A stretch of DNA of 64,000 nucleotides. It comes from Plenodomus lindquistii. Its lineage: Eukaryota; Ascomycota; Dothideomycetes; Pleosporales; Leptosphaeriaceae. How positions within the stretch are numbered: the first letter of the stretch is position 1; every line of letters begins with the position of its first letter. The stretch covers positions 2,170,001 to 2,234,000 of the forward strand of contig JANUWI010000004.1 in NCBI GenBank assembly GCA_025504975.1, written 5' to 3'. Positions 34,979-46,849 of the stretch are shown here, one piece after another. The position numbers and the translations under genes were made by a program. Under the pieces are notes generated by a model, which did no database searches, had not been told where the DNA came from, and saw nothing but the letters and a program-made list of their open reading frames with translations.

Positions 34979-35504
34979 TGCTGCATGATGGATGTGAATA
35001 TGAATGTTACGATGCATGTGACCTGGTATGTTTGTGTGTAGGATAAGCTTGTACATTTACGGTTGTGGGGAAGCATCTATCTCATCCATGGCATAGCGCC
35101 TTTGTGTGCGTGTGTGTGTACGACTAGACTCAAACTCAGACTAGACTTTCGAACGAAATCACGATTACGACAATTACCACTCGATGGACAAAAGACAAAT
35201 CATATTCGCCAATGCTATGGTCATTAATGATCTGGGCCTTTGGACGAATACAATGTTGCGTAGCAACCCCTCATCTCAACCATGGGACTGGATGTACACT
35301 ACCATGCACTATATCATAGTGTATGGTAGTGTACACCACAGCATCCTACCACAACGCTAGACGGCCTTATACATGGCCTCGGTGTAATCCCCATACGCTC
35401 CCACCGCATTCCATATCTCCACGACCCGTCTTTTCCCTTCAAGATCAGTTACTACCCAGGTAGTACGTACGCACGCGTCCACCCCCATCTCAAAAAAAAA
35501 AACA
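34979..35504. other. Intergenic spacer with inverted repeat
   Basis: Downstream of ERV1 and upstream of the gene at 35505. It contains a GT-rich run near 35100, the strong inverted repeat at 35293-35335, and an 11-A run (35491-35502) just before the next start codon. Confidence 0.6.
35293..35335. repeat. 43-nt inverted repeat (20-bp arms, 3-nt loop, one mismatch)
   Basis: The left arm 35293-35312 and right arm 35316-35335 are reverse complements apart from one position (35306 G opposite 35322 T, a wobble pair in RNA). The loop is ATC. As RNA from either strand it would form a very stable hairpin. It lies 315 bp past the ERV1 stop and 170 bp before the next start, so it could be a 3'-end structure, a leader structure or the remnant of a small inverted-repeat element. 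Confidence 0.85.
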
Positions 35505-36668
35505 ATGAGTACCACAACCGCCGTACACTCGGAACCAGCAATCGACCCATCCCTCCAACAACTAAAAGACATGGACCGCGACTCCGCCGTCGCCCTCGGC
35601 GTAATCCTCATCCTCCTAGTCGTAGCATGCGCATACTACATCTACGCGCACCTCCAGGCCAAACGCGAAGCCGACATTGAAAAACAATATGTTGCCGAGC
35701 GACGAGAAACTTGGTGCGGGAACCCAGTATCAGATACCGGACTCGGTAGCCGCAAAAGTATAATGAAGATGAAGGAGTTGGGGTATAGAATCGACTCTGT
35801 TAATTCGACGGCTAGTCATGTGCATCACCCTCCTCCTCCTCATCCTCTTGACGTGCAGGTGGAACAACAGCATAAGAAATGGCGAGCGGTAAGATGGACC
35901 TCTTCATTCCCTTTTGCTCATCGTAACCACGAGTCTTCTTCCAATCTACCAGGAGCCTACGTCTTCGGAACACGCTCCCACCACCACCACCACCACCACA
36001 ATCGCGGAACCTCTCGCTCCCCATCTCCACACTCGCACCCACGCTCCAGCACTTCTCACTCCCCATCATCCACCGCACAAGCACACCACCAGACCCACGA
36101 GCCAGAGCCAAAACCCAGGCACTACTCCGCAGACCACGGATACCCCCGTCGTCCCTCCGCCTCGACAAACTCCTACTCTTCATCCGCGTCAACACTGCAG
36201 TACGCACGACCGTCCATGACCATGACGCAGAATCAAGTTGACCGAGCTTTCTGGCGCGAAGTCGCAAGACATGGGTCCACGACTGCGGCGACGGCAAGGC
36301 TGTCTACGCTGGAAACTATTCCGGAGCCTGGGATGGCGCAGTATATGCCGGCGCGCGTGGGGAGTCGAGCTCGTGTGGGATCGAGGGCGGTTGGGGTGGA
36401 TAGGCGGAGAAGCGAGGGGCCAAGACGGTACGATTGGACGCGTCCGGGATCTGTTGCGATTGCGCAGAGGGCGGAAGAGAGTGCAGGGGTGGAGCATCGT
36501 GTCTCTGGGGGTATGAGTGGGTTTGGGAGCGTGGGGTGGGACAAAGGGAGCTCGAGAGATAGCCACAGTGATGACTGTGATCCAAAGGTTTGTGGGGCTG
36601 GAAGAAAGAGGAGTGAAGGGGTACAGAGGACTGATTGGGCAGATAAGACGGAAGACGTAAAAGACTAA
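35505..36668 (+). CDS. Single-pass membrane protein with His-rich disordered tail, 387 aa
   Basis: An unspliced frame of 388 codons. After a polar start (MSTTTAVHSEPAIDPSLQQL) one membrane helix covers about residues 27-48 (SAVALGVILILLVVACAYYI). A charged juxtamembrane stretch (AHLQAKREADIEKQYV) follows, then a long Ser/Pro/His/Arg-rich tail, including seven consecutive His near residue 160 and a repeated RVGSRA pair. There is no cleavable signal peptide; it would be a type III or tail-in anchor. I do not recognise a family and cannot give a function. The lack of introns and low-complexity tail are typical of rapidly changing fungal proteins. Confidence 0.65.
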   Translation: MSTTTAVHSEPAIDPSLQQLKDMDRDSAVALGVILILLVVACAYYIYAHLQAKREADIEKQYVAERRETWCGNPVSDTGLGSRKSIMKMKELGYRIDSVNSTASHVHHPPPPHPLDVQVEQQHKKWRAVRWTSSFPFAHRNHESSSNLPGAYVFGTRSHHHHHHHNRGTSRSPSPHSHPRSSTSHSPSSTAQAHHQTHEPEPKPRHYSADHGYPRRPSASTNSYSSSASTLQYARPSMTMTQNQVDRAFWREVARHGSTTAATARLSTLETIPEPGMAQYMPARVGSRARVGSRAVGVDRRRSEGPRRYDWTRPGSVAIAQRAEESAGVEHRVSGGMSGFGSVGWDKGSSRDSHSDDCDPKVCGAGRKRSEGVQRTDWADKTEDVKD

Positions 36669-36997
36669 GTAGATGTAGGCTGGGAGGGGCGTTCGGGATC
36701 CGTTTGTTGCGAGGTCGAGAAGGCTCTGTGCAGGTATATGTACTTACTGCATACACCTTATAGCAAAGGCTTCACTTGTACTTGCACTTAAGCGCATAAG
36801 TCGAACGATGCGGTGAAATGACCGCGATTTGAATTCGCTATACTGACTATGATGCGCTGGTCCGGCAGGACTCCAGTGGCGTTTCTCCCTTTCAATGGAA
36901 TGGGCCAAGACCGCCGAGCTACAATACAAAAACTTCTGCATTCATTTCCACAGTGGTATCTCGTTATATATCGCACATGCTGAGCACTTTGTAACGC
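36669..36997. other. Convergent spacer
   Basis: 3' flanks of the membrane-protein gene and of the MAP kinase gene; no gene seen. Confidence 0.5.
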
Positions 36998-38262
36998 TTA
37001 TCGCATGATCTCCTGGTAAATGAGGACTATGCAATGTTAGTGAGGATCCACGTGTAAAGCAAGGGTTAAGAACATACGCTTCAGCTGCTCCTTGGTAAGG
37101 TTGTCCTTGTTCTTATCAAAGTCGAAGAACTCTTCGGGAATTGGGTCAGCAGTCGGCTCGTCCTCCGGATCGTGGTACGGCTCAAGGTATGGGTGCTTGA
37201 GCGCCTCCTCAACAGTGATACGCTTGACTGGGTTGAAGGCGAGTAATCGCTCGAGCAGATCCAAGGCTAAGTCGTTTGTCTTGGGGAACATGGCCTTCCA
37301 TGGAATCTTCTTCTTGAACGGCAGCGATCGAATGTACTCGCGAGCACGGCGCGACTTGATGCCATAATAGTCCTCCATTGTAGGCGTGCCAAGTACATCC
37401 AGGATGAGCGTGAGCTGGTGGTGGTCTATTCAGTTATTAGGATGTGCAAAAAGCGACGCTGGATTGGAGACACATACAGTCCTTGCCTGGGAACAGGGGC
37501 TTTCCGCTCAGCATTTCTGCTAGAATACATCCTACACTCCACACATCAATGGCCTTTGTGTACTCCTTGAACGTAAGCATGATCTCGGGCGCACGGTACC
37601 AACGCGTGGCAACGTATTCGGTCATGAAACCAGAATTGTCCTCGGTGGAAGCAGCTGATCGGGCAAGACCGAAGTCGCATACTTTCAGATCGCAGTTTGC
37701 ATTGAGCAGCAAATTGGAGGGCTTGAGATCACGGTGCAGGACATTCGCCGAGTGCATCGCTTTCAGGGCGCGCAGAGTCTGGTAGATGAAGTACTGGCAA
37801 TGATCGTCTGAAAGCTCCTGTGTCCGAATCACGCGGTGCATGTCTGTCTCCATGAGTTCCTAGTGGTGGTCAGCCAAACGTCGTAGCTATTGCAAGATGC
37901 TCTTTGTTACCTGAATGAGGTAGACCTCGGTGAAAGTCTCGTAGTTGCGAGGCTTCTGGATGTCGAGAATGGAAATGATGTTCTCGTGGTTGAAATATCG
38001 GAGGAGCTTCATTTCTCGTAGCGTTCGCAGACAAAACATGGAATGGTCGAAAGGCGTAATCTTCTTGATGGCGACCTTTTGCTGGGAAGGCTTGTGTAGT
38101 GCGGAACTGGCATGCGGTCAGCAACAATGGCACGAACTTGATGACGAGCGAGTTGTACCAAACGACACCGTATGCGCCCTCTCCAACCACATCCTGAATG
38201 TCGTACTGCTCTGAGACATTGAAGGAGATCTTCCTGGAGCTACCGCTCCCTGCTGGTGGCAT
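36998..38262 (-). CDS. PMK1: Fus3/Kss1-class MAP kinase (Pmk1 orthologue), 352 aa
   Basis: Five exons: 38262-38159, 38106-37911, 37859-37478, 37425-37078 and 37026-36998. All introns are 47-52 bp; the last exon supplies only LLIYQEIMR and the stop. The kinase domain carries the GEGAYG loop (27-32), the ATP-binding lysine in VAIKK (49), HRD (142-144), DFG (162-164) and the activation TEY (180-182). The length and the C terminus EEFFDFDKNKDNLTKEQLK match the fungal Pmk1/Fmk1/Chk1 group almost exactly. This kinase acts at the end of the Ste11-Ste7-type cascade. In filamentous ascomycetes it governs mating, hyphal fusion and development, and in plant-associated species appressorium formation or invasive growth. 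Confidence 0.97.
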
Positions 38263-39206
38263 GATGGCGGAAGTTGCTGGGTTCTGTGCGAGTAGATGCG
38301 GGGAGTTGGGTGGCTTCGGGTGCGGTCAGAGGCTGGGGGAGGGCAGGTGTTTGTACTTGTCAATTGGCGGCGGTCGTGATTGCTGTTGGATGGAATCTGT
38401 CAGCAAAGATTTGGGGAGACGGCTATGAACAGGCATTGTTGGCAAGAGCGCAAAGCTGAGCGACGCGGGCATCTTGACACAGCCGGGCAGGCCATGGTGA
38501 AACAAGAGAGCGTAACGACGCTTAGGCGGCCCCACGTGCTTCCGCGAGGTGCACAGTGCCTGCCGCAACAATGAAGCTCGGGCGGTAACAAAGAATGCGG
38601 TGCGTCCAAGCGCGGCTGGCGTGCACGCGTCGAGGACAATGGTTCACGTACCAGCAGCCTGAAAGCGGGCACTTGTCAACGAGAGATGCAGTGCGGCTCG
38701 TGAGTCGGGCCGGGCGGCGGCGGTGGTGGGCTGGTCCTCAATGGGGCAGCTTCGACTCGGCCACTAGTCGACGCAAGCAGGAGCGAAGGTGCCTTTGCTC
38801 TCCGTCTCGCTCGGCGAGGTGCAAACAGAGGCGGTGGGCTGCGCGTGCGAGCGACGGGTGAGGCGGTGACGGAAGGGCAAGGGGCGAGGCGCTGTGTAGA
38901 GTAGGATAAGGCGGGGCGGCCTTCTGCGCATGTTGAACGCCAAGTCAGCTGCGGGCTCTACGGGTGCACAATGGGCGAGGGGGCTATTGTGGTGACAGTG
39001 ACATACGGTTGCCTGAGGGTGGGTGAGGGAGCAGAGCAAGGCACTGGCCGACGGCTCCTTCCTTGGGTGTGGTGGTGGTTGCTGCCGCGTCGAGAATGAG
39101 GGCAGGCAGGTGCGAGGGGCGTGTCGCTGCGGCGGGTGGGGTGGCGGGGTGTGTTAAGCTGCACTCGATGCTGCACGCTGCTCAATGCGGACGGAGGCGA
39201 CTTGGA

Positions 39207-39240
39207 CTGCACGCTGCACGCTGCACGCTGCACGCTGCAG
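39207..39240 (+). repeat. Tandem heptamer repeat (CTGCACG)x4 plus partial copy
   Basis: Four perfect copies of CTGCACG at 39207-39234 are followed by CTGCAG. Similar CTGCACGCTG words occur about 40 bp upstream. It lies about 950 bp before the MAP kinase start codon. Such a tract may vary in copy number between strains. Confidence 0.9.
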
Positions 39241-40905
39241 AGCTACAGACACGACTACTTGTACTCTCTCCTCGTGCACGGCATGCAATCAATGCGGACG
39301 AGATAGCAGCGGCGGATGATTAGCTGGTGCGGCCGTGGCTCACAGCAGCCGCAGCCCTCGTCTGGCCTCCGCATCACCCGCGCGAGCGAGCGAGCTCTTC
39401 TAGGCGCCCGACTGGCCAGCTCTGGTGTAACCCGTACGAGTCACCGCGAGTCACATCCTGTGAACGCTGCCGTATGCACGGGGGCCCTTGGAAGCCTTCC
39501 AGAACTGCATCGCCCATGCCAGGGCACCACCGTGGTTGGCCTGCGCTACCAATGCACTGCAGCCCGGAGCTTTTGCTTCTTCCTACACACACCCAATGCC
39601 ATCATTTGCCCACCACATCGCCAACTTGCCTGGCTCACATCATCTGATAGCACCCTCTTGACTCCAAATCCTCCAAAACTCCGTCGCCGTAGGGCAGCAT
39701 CTGAAACGGGTCGACTGCATGGGCCCTGTTCCATATTTGCAACGCCTATACTTAGCAGGCCCATACTGAGACCAGCTGGCGTGCCAGCGCAATGCTATTG
39801 GTTGTGGCAGCTTTCTATGGCGTCCCCTCATCTCAACCGCCACCAACCGCTTCTGAGCTGAGCTCCCCGTAGCCTGGTCAGCATAGTCTGTCTCAGAGCC
39901 CAAGATATCATTTTCGTTTGACCATGGGAGCATCTGAGACTTCCAAATCTCGTTTAAACCCACACGCGAGCTCCATGGACCCATTCGTTCCCGTCACGAC
40001 TCGGAACGCGCCGTGACCAGCATGCGTCGTTCTAGACTGTCGACTAAAGGCCTCGTCTTGACATTGAGTAAACCACCCGACCAACAGGCTACGTTTGGCA
40101 AATACTACATGCTACAGTTCAACGCTGTCTTCCCAGGCTGATGTTGTAGCTTGGAGTTCTACGTATTTGGGACAGGCGAGTAACGACTCCTGCAAGGTCC
40201 CGCCTACCAAGAGGCCTAGACAGAGGCCTTGTGGTACAAACCATCGTTACTCGTTACCGACCTACTCCACGTGGGACAGTCATCTCATGCCGATGGACAT
40301 TGGTCAACTTGACACCAGCGATGGCACTTTCGAAAATCAACGTGATGTTGACGGTCATCGCAGGAACAGCATACGTAATGCCAGCAGCATTCAAAAGTAC
40401 CAAACCGCTATCGAATTCGCTCCTTTAGAAAATGCTCGCTATCAAACTGTATATCATACGCCTCCATCGTCATCGCATCAGTCAGACCCTGTAGCCTATA
40501 TGTGTGTGTCTCCTCCAAGTCTAGGCAAATCGTCCTGGTTCCATTTCTCTCTCGTGTCTTTCTCGTTCTTCCTCATATCTTTGGTTCTCTCGAGAGAAAA
40601 GTGAATCAGGATGATGCGAGACTGCCCATCGGCGGGTATGCGTGGCCTTCTTGTTGCACACGCGGCGCACATGTGCACCACTGCTCTGACGGTACGTTTT
40701 GCATGACACCAGCAACGTGTTTACCGCAACCCCACCATGTGGTCTTGTCTACAGCTTTGTTAGAGCTATACTATGTATGATCGGACGTCGGTGCGGATCG
40801 TCGAAGCTGCATGCGTGAGAGGAGCAACTTACGGCAGGAATTGCAGGAGGCCTTCTTGCACATGATGGCTTTTGTATTGAGGGACCGCGGTGGTGGCGTT
40901 TACAA

Positions 40906-40929
40906 AGACGTAGACGTAGACGTAGACGT
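40906..40929 (+). repeat. Tandem hexamer repeat (AGACGT)x4
   Basis: Four perfect copies of AGACGT in non-coding DNA about 1 kb beyond the DBP3 stop. A simple microsatellite; no function inferred. Confidence 0.9.
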
Positions 40930-41915
40930 TGAACGGTGAGGAGGGCCCTCTGTGGCTGTCTGTGGCAGACGTCAAGAGGTGTACTTATTAGTCAAACAAT
41001 AGTGAATGACAAAAACGCAACGTTAGATGTATGATGAATTCCTAATCAACCCGCATCACCAGCGGCACAACCCCCCTTATATACAAAAATCCCTCTTCTA
41101 AACAAATCAGCCCAGATCCCTTCCTGCAGCGGGCTCCTCTTCGCGCAAAACAACCTCGCCTTCCCAACTTCGCCGAACCTCTGTGTAGTCGGCGACCTCT
41201 GTTCGGACAAACACCAGCACCAATCACACGCACACACTACATCCCCACCACGGCATTTAGTCCCCCCTTCAGCACGCCGTGGATTCCTCTTGGCTACGGG
41301 TGAGGCGCGTGTTAGAACCTGTAGTCCGGGACTAATAGCTAAGGGTCTGCGTACTCCTACTTTTGGGAAGCCGGTCCGGGACGCGGTGTGTGGGTGAGTG
41401 GATGCGTGGCATTTGTTGGTGCGTTGGAGTGTTGATGCAATGGCGTAGACTATGTGACATGACATGACACTTGCGCAGGGAGCTGGAAGGGATTTGAAAT
41501 TCTGTGGTAGTTTGATTGAGGGGTCTTGGTTTTTGTCTTGGTGGTGAGGTGTTTGGATGTGACTTTCTCGACGATTGCTACAGTAGGAGAAGAAGCAGCA
41601 TATCGCTGTTCATGTCTACATTTCGCTTAGATTGTTGTGGTAAGGAGCCAAGAATGCAAGTGGTTGAGATTGATTGACTCCATGTTAGATGTTACAGCAG
41701 CGGGGCCTTCTAATCTGTCTAAAGAACCATACTCGAGTTGAAGTAAACTTCGCAATGCTAACATATTTTTTGCAAAAATGCGCCTAAACACCCCTCGCGG
41801 TCGTATGCCGTGGACATATGACATGATCACCGCCCGAGCTGCAGCCAGCGAGTCACTTCGCCGACCACGTTACGGATGGTCGGATCCCGCGACAACGCAT
41901 ATACGACCCATACCC

Positions 41916-43806
41916 TTAGTCAAAGGTAATTTTCGTCGCCTGTTTCGTGCTGTCCACGTCCTTGTAGAAAGCACCGTAGGCATCGTGACCCTTCTTCTTC
42001 ACCGTTGTTCCAAACTTCATTAGCTCTTCGGGCACGGGCTGATTCGCGGCCTTGAGGACGTTGATGAGACTGTGCGTCATGTCAGCATATTACAACTCGA
42101 GATGAGTAAGACGACACTTACGATCCTGAAAGGGCCTTGTCATGGTCAGTGAAGAAGGTGATTGCCAGACCCTCTTTTCCGGCACGACCCGTTCTGCCAA
42201 TCCTGTGAACGTAGTCCTCGGCTGTGAGCGGGAAAGTGACGTTGATAACGACCTTGACGGCTGGAATGTCAAGACCTCTTGCCGCGACATCAGTCGCTAC
42301 CAGGAGTGGCACATGGCCCTCTTTGAAAGCCGCCAACGAAGCGCTGCGCTTTTCTTGGGTCAGATCACCGTGAATGCCACCTACACGGAAGCCCTTCATG
42401 CGAATGAAGTTCTCGATGCGTACAGCCTCCTTCTTATACAAGCAGAAGACAAGGATACGGTCGTCCTTGTTCTTGCCCGACTGGTATTGCTTCAACAGCT
42501 GTATGAGGCGCTGCTCCTTAGCATGGGGATCTATGACTTCGACCACCTGCTTGATGCGCACGTTAGCACGAAGCTCGCCCGACACATTGTCACCAATGGT
42601 GATCTTCACGGGCGAGTTCATGAATGTGGATGCAAGCTCGCGTACAGACGGCGGCCATGTTGCTGTGAACATGAGAGTCTGACGCTTCTTGGGCGTTTGT
42701 GACACGATTTGTCGAATGGGCTCCTCGAACCCCTTGTCTAGCATGCGGTCGGCTTCGTCGAGTACCACGTATTCGGCTCTGCTGAGATCCGCGGAGCCGT
42801 CGCCAATCAAATCATTGAGTCGACCTGGTGTAGCGACTACGATGTGCGCTTTACGGCAAGCAGCGACCTGTGGGTCTTTCGGCACACCACCATAGACGCA
42901 GACGACTTCCAAGCCGGCAGGCGTGGCTAGCGCTAGCAATTGATCGTAGATCTGAACAGCCAGTTCACGGGTAGGCGAGACAATGACAGCCTTGATGCCC
43001 TTGCGCTTCTCCTTGGGCATCGAAGAGATGTAGCGTACACAAGGTACACCAAACGCCAGCGTCTTGCCAGATCCAGTCTCAGCTACTCCGACCATGTCTC
43101 TACCTGACAGCAAGAAAGGCCATGTCGCTGCTTGTATAGGTGTTGGGGCGGTGAATTTGGCGAAGAAGGCACGCTGCGATTCGTCCACGTTGAGGTACTT
43201 GAAGAGGGTGATGGGGCGCAACTTGCGCGCAGCGGGCTTGGGATCTTCGATGGTCATGACGTTCTTGGTGAGAAAGGCATCAATCTCGGATTGCGGTAAC
43301 TGTGCCAACTCCTTGCTCTCCTGGTACTCTCCCACCTGCGCAGGTGGCTCAGAGCTCGCGGGCGCCTCGTCCTTGGCTGCGCCAGACGACGCGTCAGATG
43401 CGGACTCCGTGGTCGTTCCCTCTGCCAAAGCCTTCTGGCGCTTCTTCTCGGCCTTTCGCGCTTCCTTGTCGCCAGATTTGTGAGACTTCTTGGCTTCTTT
43501 CGCAGCCTTCAAGTCCGCCTTCTTGGCTTTCTTGCTTGCCTTCTTCTTGGCCTTGCGCTCTGCCTTTGACAACCCCTTGTCGCCCTCTGCGCTTGAGTCG
43601 TCCGAGTCTTCTACATCCTTGCCATTGACCTCTTCGACTCGCGCATCATCATTGCTCTCGACTGCTTCGGTCGCATTCGACTTCTTGACCTTGTCTTTCT
43701 TGTCCTTTTTGTCCTTCTTATCTTTCTTGCTTTTCTTCCTGGACAGCTCAGGTGTTTCAATCGCGTCATCTCCAGCTACGACGTCGGAAATGGGACGTTT
43801 CGCCAT
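41916..43806 (-). CDS. DBP3: DEAD-box ATP-dependent RNA helicase Dbp3, 612 aa
   Basis: Exons are 43806-42122 and 42069-41916, with a 52-bp intron (GTAAGT...GCACAG, CTGAC branch point); 613 codons. The start ATG 43806 (MAKRPISDVV) was chosen because the frame continues upstream only from GTG. The N-terminal 200 residues are Lys/Asp/Glu-rich (SKKDKKDKKDKKDKVKK), a nucleolar-type basic arm. The helicase core has the Q-motif region FTAPTPIQ, AETGSGKT, PTREL, VLDEADRML, TAT in MFTATWP, RGLD and HRIGRTGRAG. The C-terminal exon ends ATKITFD, as in fungal Dbp3. Dbp3 assists ribosomal RNA processing for the 60S subunit. It is divergent from the TFIIIC subunit. Confidence 0.93.
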
Positions 43807-44076
43807 CTTTTCGAGATATGGAGGGATATAGGCCAGAACTGGGAGACATGGCGGAAAAATGACTTTTTTCGTCGGCACTCGGAGCTACGCCAATCGATAA
43901 GATCGATGCGCGCTAATCCAGACATACGCTAGGGCTTCTATCCTTGCACGCGTCTGGTGAACATTTCTTGCATACCCAACTCCACATTCGAGGACCAAAA
44001 TCTCACTTTTCTCTCAAACAGAATATGTGAAGGCTCTCCATCAATTCCGCTAGTATTTAGCTGCAGGCTCACACAT
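43807..44076. promoter_or_regulatory. Shared divergent promoter, DBP3 / TFIIIC90
   Basis: 270 bp between the two start codons (43806 leftward, 44077 rightward). A CCAAT box at 43891-43895 and paired A and T runs near 43855-43870 (GGAAAAATGACTTTTTT) are visible. The pairing of a ribosome-biogenesis gene with a Pol III factor suggests growth-linked co-control, which is inference. Confidence 0.5.
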
Positions 44077-46639
44077 ATGGCGGATGTGACCGAGCTCAGA
44101 TGCTGGCCGTCATGTGTTGACGCGATAGATTGGTCACAAGATGGGATTATCGCGCTAGCCTCTGATGAGCGCGTTGAGCTGTTAGTATGTATGCACGTTG
44201 TAGACAGGCCCAACATGCAAATCAGTCACCAACACTCTACAGTTTCCAAATACAGTGAACTTCGAAAGAGACCATGATGTGCCGCAATGGCAACATATGC
44301 CCCTCAGAGTTCCTCTATTTTCGACGGAAGAGCTGCCACTCAAGGAACCTGCACCTTTGCAAAGCTACTCGATAGGCGAGGAAATCTCGAACAGCGCATC
44401 TATATCGATAGCATGGTCTTCATCTGGACTTGCGAAGCACCGAACATGCGCCCTCGCTGTTTTGACGTCGAATTTGGTTCTGTCCGTCTGGAGTCCCGAA
44501 GGAAAGCCACAGGACGAAGCAAGCTGGAATCGCAGACTGATAGTCAATGATTCACTGAGGAGATACTTCCTCACTCATACGGCCGATCATTCTCATCATG
44601 CGCTCCCTCTCGAAGAAGAGAAGTTACGATTACGTAGCCGAGTTCGCGCGTTCACCTGGGCGCCGCCGTTACCCAATCGTGATCCTGCTTGCGTTGTCGG
44701 TACGCGTTTGTCGTATGGCCCACATGTTGTCGCTGTTTCAAATGATGACAACCGAGTCATCTTCGTTACCATACGTTCGCCTACATCCACGAATGGGTTG
44801 AGTACAGGCTGGAGTGCTGAGGTCTTCACGCACTTCTCAGTGACACCATCACCTGAGGGCATAGTCTCTGGCCCTGTCGTCTTCGAAGATATGGTGGAGC
44901 AGCAACGATACATACCTTATCTGGCTTGGAGCCCGTGGATCGAACGAAAAGGCTACCACCAATCGGTCGTTGTATACTCCACGAATCATGACGTGCGAGC
45001 AAGAGTAGTCAAGTTTGTCCAAGGCACCATGGAGCTCTGTGACGAAATATTGTACCCAAACGTCGAGCCAAAACTCAACGGACCAATGAGATGGTCACCA
45101 ATAGTCGAGGATGGAGACAAGTTAAAGCTTGCCCTATTCACCGCCACCGGTCTTGTCTGTTTAACTATCTCAGCAGATGATGGCTCCGTTATCAGTACCT
45201 TATCCCACGATCTTGATGCACGCTGGGACGAGATATCTGGAGCTTTCTGGGACGTTGCCCAGCAGCCCAAACCCAAGCTTCATGTAAGCTCGTTGGCATC
45301 AACGCTCAAGAACCCTACCGCGGTACTCGAGGTCTCGTCCACTGGACTGGTGCGGTCTGGCTTTCCAATGTGGCGGGATCAAATCGAAGATAATCTCGCC
45401 CTATTCAGCATGAAGAATGACCTCAAGGGCAATTGTAGGGCAAGAGTGTGGGGTCTAACATTATCGCCACTTGGAGACTTTGTCGCCGCCTGCCATAGCG
45501 TCCACCCCTCGGATATGATTGAATACGGCCCGCCTGGCGATCGACGAGGAATTGTGACAATCAGCACACTAAAGAAATACCTCGACCTCCGCGAGGCCTT
45601 TACTCTCTGGGACGTCAGCGCAGAGAGTGTGCTTTTCAGCACCAAGAAACTAGCTCAAAATGCAGTCGAGGACTCAGAGCAGATGTCTGAATTTGCGCAG
45701 GAGATGGTTGAAAAGCTTCTCCAGACTCACAACAGTCCCCAGGATACTGATAGCAGTACTGACCTATCTACCTTGAACACTAGTCCTAGTAGCCTCGTTG
45801 CGCTCATCGAAGCATTCAAGAGAGCTGCTTTTCTGCAAGAAAACAGCCTCCGCGATCGCTATACGATACTCATAAATCGAGCCTGTGGCAATGCATCACC
45901 CGAGGAGCTCCCAAGGACACTCATCGCTTACCGACTCGCTTCCACCCTCCAACATCTTCCGTCCACGCTCTCACAAACTCCTTTCAGCGCTGAAATACGA
46001 CTTCATCACCAGCAAGTCGTATCTCTAATTGATGCCCTGACATCCGACCAAGTTGCAACAGCAAGCCCAGAAAGCCAAGAAGAAGCCAACAATCAAGAAC
46101 TTGCCGCGGCCACCACAAACGTCATCGCCACCGATGTCTGCGACTTTTGCTCCGCACCCATACCCTTTAGTGACTTAGGCTTTGCTGCCTGCACAAATGG
46201 TCATGGTTTCCCGCGATGTGGACTTAGCTTCCTTGCCATTCAGGCGCCAGGAATCACAAAGTACTGTGGTATTTGCAGTACACCGTTTCTCAACGAGGAG
46301 TTTGTTGCAGCGCAGGATGTTATTGATACAGAGAAGCCTGATGCCACGCGTGGCGATGCAGCAGTGCATACTGGAGTTGATGCTAGAGCGGAGACGAATT
46401 TCAATAGGCAAGAAGAGGTGACTGGGACAGCTGGTGAAGATATGAATCAACGGGGGGATAACGTTGAGGATGGCGGTGCAGGAAATGAGGATATCCAGCA
46501 ATTACAGAGGGACAATGGGGAGTCGGAAGAGCAGACGGCGACGAGTGTGCACAGGAAAGGCCTGCCTGTTACATTGGCCAGAGTGCTGTTCCTTGCTTGC
46601 GACGCTTGCATTTACTGCGGGGGCAAGTTCGTCGGATGA
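44077..46639 (+). CDS. TFIIIC90-type subunit of RNA polymerase III factor TFIIIC, 834 aa
   Basis: Exons are 44077-44184 and 44243-46639, with a 58-bp intron (GTATGT...CTACAG). The N-terminal beta-propeller-like region begins CVDAIDWSQDGIIALASDERVEL, typical of the TFIIIC 90-kDa subunit N-terminal domain, with further WD-like segments (SISIAWSSSG; VLSVWSPEG; VWGLTLSPLGDFVAACH). The C terminus holds the TFIIIC zinc-finger region: CDFC, then CTNGHGFPRC, CGIC, and CDACIYCGG at the very end, separated by an acidic Glu/Asn-rich insertion. TFIIIC binds A/B boxes of tRNA genes and recruits TFIIIB. The counterpart is Sfc9 in fission yeast and GTF3C4 in humans (family knowledge). It is convergent with the PRP2-like gene. 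Confidence 0.85.
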
Positions 46640-46849
46640 TAAGGAGCGTCGGCAGTCCAGTGTAGAACAGGATACATCGAACACCAGCGAATAAAGAAGT
46701 TAGTGACATACCCTCGTAGTCATCACCATCCATTAAAAGAATTCACATTGCACATCTCTCACATTCGTCTGTCCGTCGAGCATCCGCTCAAACAGCTTAG
46801 GGTATCGTTATCTCATCCCACATTCATTTAGAACCCCCACCACTCAAAT

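Larger units (their letters stand above)
38263..41915. other. Long upstream region of the MAP kinase, no gene established
   Basis: 3.65 kb between the MAP kinase start and the DBP3 stop. It is G/C-rich close to the kinase gene and contains a heptamer repeat (39207-39240), GCGA repeats near 39383 and a hexamer repeat (40906-40929). Frames at 39316-39861, 40095-40604 and 41046-41465 show no recognised motif. Long leaders and regulatory regions are common for this kinase class, so it is read as promoter/5' UTR. Confidence 0.5.

Noticed and set aside
40095..40604. 169-codon frame upstream of the MAP kinase
   Set aside because: It starts at TTG, has no motif, and ends in low-complexity hydrophobic sequence; more likely leader or spacer.
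41046..41465. 139-codon minus-strand frame with a Cys/Trp-rich CACDWCWCL stretch
   Set aside because: Single occurrence, no signal peptide and no known fold; it lies in a long spacer and overlaps other short frames.
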